From contig CAMDGJ010000010.1 of assembly GCA_945897545.1 (NCBI GenBank), positions 1 through 24,266 of the forward strand: a DNA stretch of 24,266 nt, read 5' to 3'. The notes beneath the pieces are model-generated. The model searched no databases. It was not told the origin of the DNA and saw only the letters and a list, made by a program, of their open reading frames with translations. This DNA comes from Flavobacterium psychrophilum (GTDB lineage Bacteria > Bacteroidota > Bacteroidia > Flavobacteriales > Flavobacteriaceae). A program made the translations under genes and the position numbers. This document shows, one piece after another, positions 24,078 to 24,266 of the stretch; position 1 is the stretch's first letter; every line of letters starts with the position of its first letter.

Positions 24078-24266
24078 TTTTGATTTTATATTGAAATATT
24101 TGATTCAAACTTTCAAGAAGAAAATTTGAATTGGCAAATATGGTATTTTTTAATCGGTTAGCCAAAAATTCTGTGTCCCCGCCCGTTAAAATTATTATAA
24201 TTTTTGGATACTGTGATTTTATTTCTGATATAAAACCATCTATTTCAAACAGTAAACCATTTACAA
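24070..24266 (-). CDS. coaX: Type III pantothenate kinase, C-terminal part
   Basis: The window edge cuts this gene; the last 65 codons are visible, ending at the stop 24070-24072. The translation contains KIIIILTGGDTEFLANRLKN followed by TIFANSNFLLESLNQI, which matches the C-terminal end of CoaX (Gly-Gly-Asp, then FLA and the LxxGLN-like end). CoaX phosphorylates pantothenate at the first step of coenzyme A synthesis, using an ASKHA fold. It is the first visible gene of the group that continues with the outer-membrane protein and lptC. Confidence 0.88.
   Translation of the reverse strand, partial: VNGLLFEIDGFISEIKSQYPKIIIILTGGDTEFLANRLKNTIFANSNFLLESLNQIFQYKIKND

Noticed and set aside
1..24266. 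CRISPR arrays, tRNA or rRNA genes, prophage or intact insertion sequences
   Set aside because: I looked for spaced repeats, cloverleaf-like segments and transposase or phage proteins on both strands and found none.

Overview
The window reads as a stretch of chromosome from a flavobacterium (phylum Bacteroidota), most likely the genus Flavobacterium or a close relative. The basis is low GC content, a protein ending in a type IX secretion (T9SS) type C sorting domain, promoters of the Bacteroidota form TTG-N19-TAnnTTTG in place of the sigma-70 form, weak or absent Shine-Dalgarno sequences, and the gene order purH-mreB-mreC-mreD-mrdA-rodA. No tRNA, rRNA, CRISPR array, prophage or intact insertion sequence was seen.

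Layout. 1-1415 (+) is the 3' end of a large secreted T9SS protein. It converges through a shared terminator with a minus-strand group transcribed surE, a 90-residue membrane protein, then lpxB (4014 down to 1529); a 304-bp gap holding an inverted-repeat element lies before lpxB. Divergent from surE is a Tsp/Prc-type processing protease (4197-6464, +) with a strong terminator. Next, 6561-7332 is a heavily decayed DNA/RNA non-specific endonuclease gene, readable only by moving between frames. From 14508 down to 7333 (-) runs the purine gene purH followed by the elongasome genes mreB, mreC, mreD, mrdA (PBP2) and rodA. Divergent from purH is an orphan MacB/FtsX-type permease (14672-15919, +). After a second inverted-repeat element come a class II HMG-CoA reductase and a GYDIA-family GHMP kinase (16187-18476, +), a mevalonate-pathway pair separated by a 33-bp palindromic insertion flanked by 7-bp direct repeats. 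The rest (24266 down to 18536, -) is an envelope group: coaX (3' end only), a beta-barrel outer-membrane protein, lptC, a 64-residue membrane protein, a CNNM/CBS-domain protein and a PpiD-like periplasmic PPIase.

How the genes work together. Most of the window builds or maintains the Gram-negative envelope: LpxB makes lipid A disaccharide, LptC belongs to LPS transport, the PPIase folds exported proteins, Tsp processes periplasmic proteins, and MreBCD-PBP2-RodA set rod shape. The HMG-CoA reductase supplies mevalonate for isoprenoids, which are needed for the undecaprenyl carrier and menaquinone. I found no new defence or mobile system. The points most worth checking are the nuclease pseudogene, the small palindromic insertion, the two inverted-repeat intergenic elements, and the unassigned role of the GYDIA kinase.
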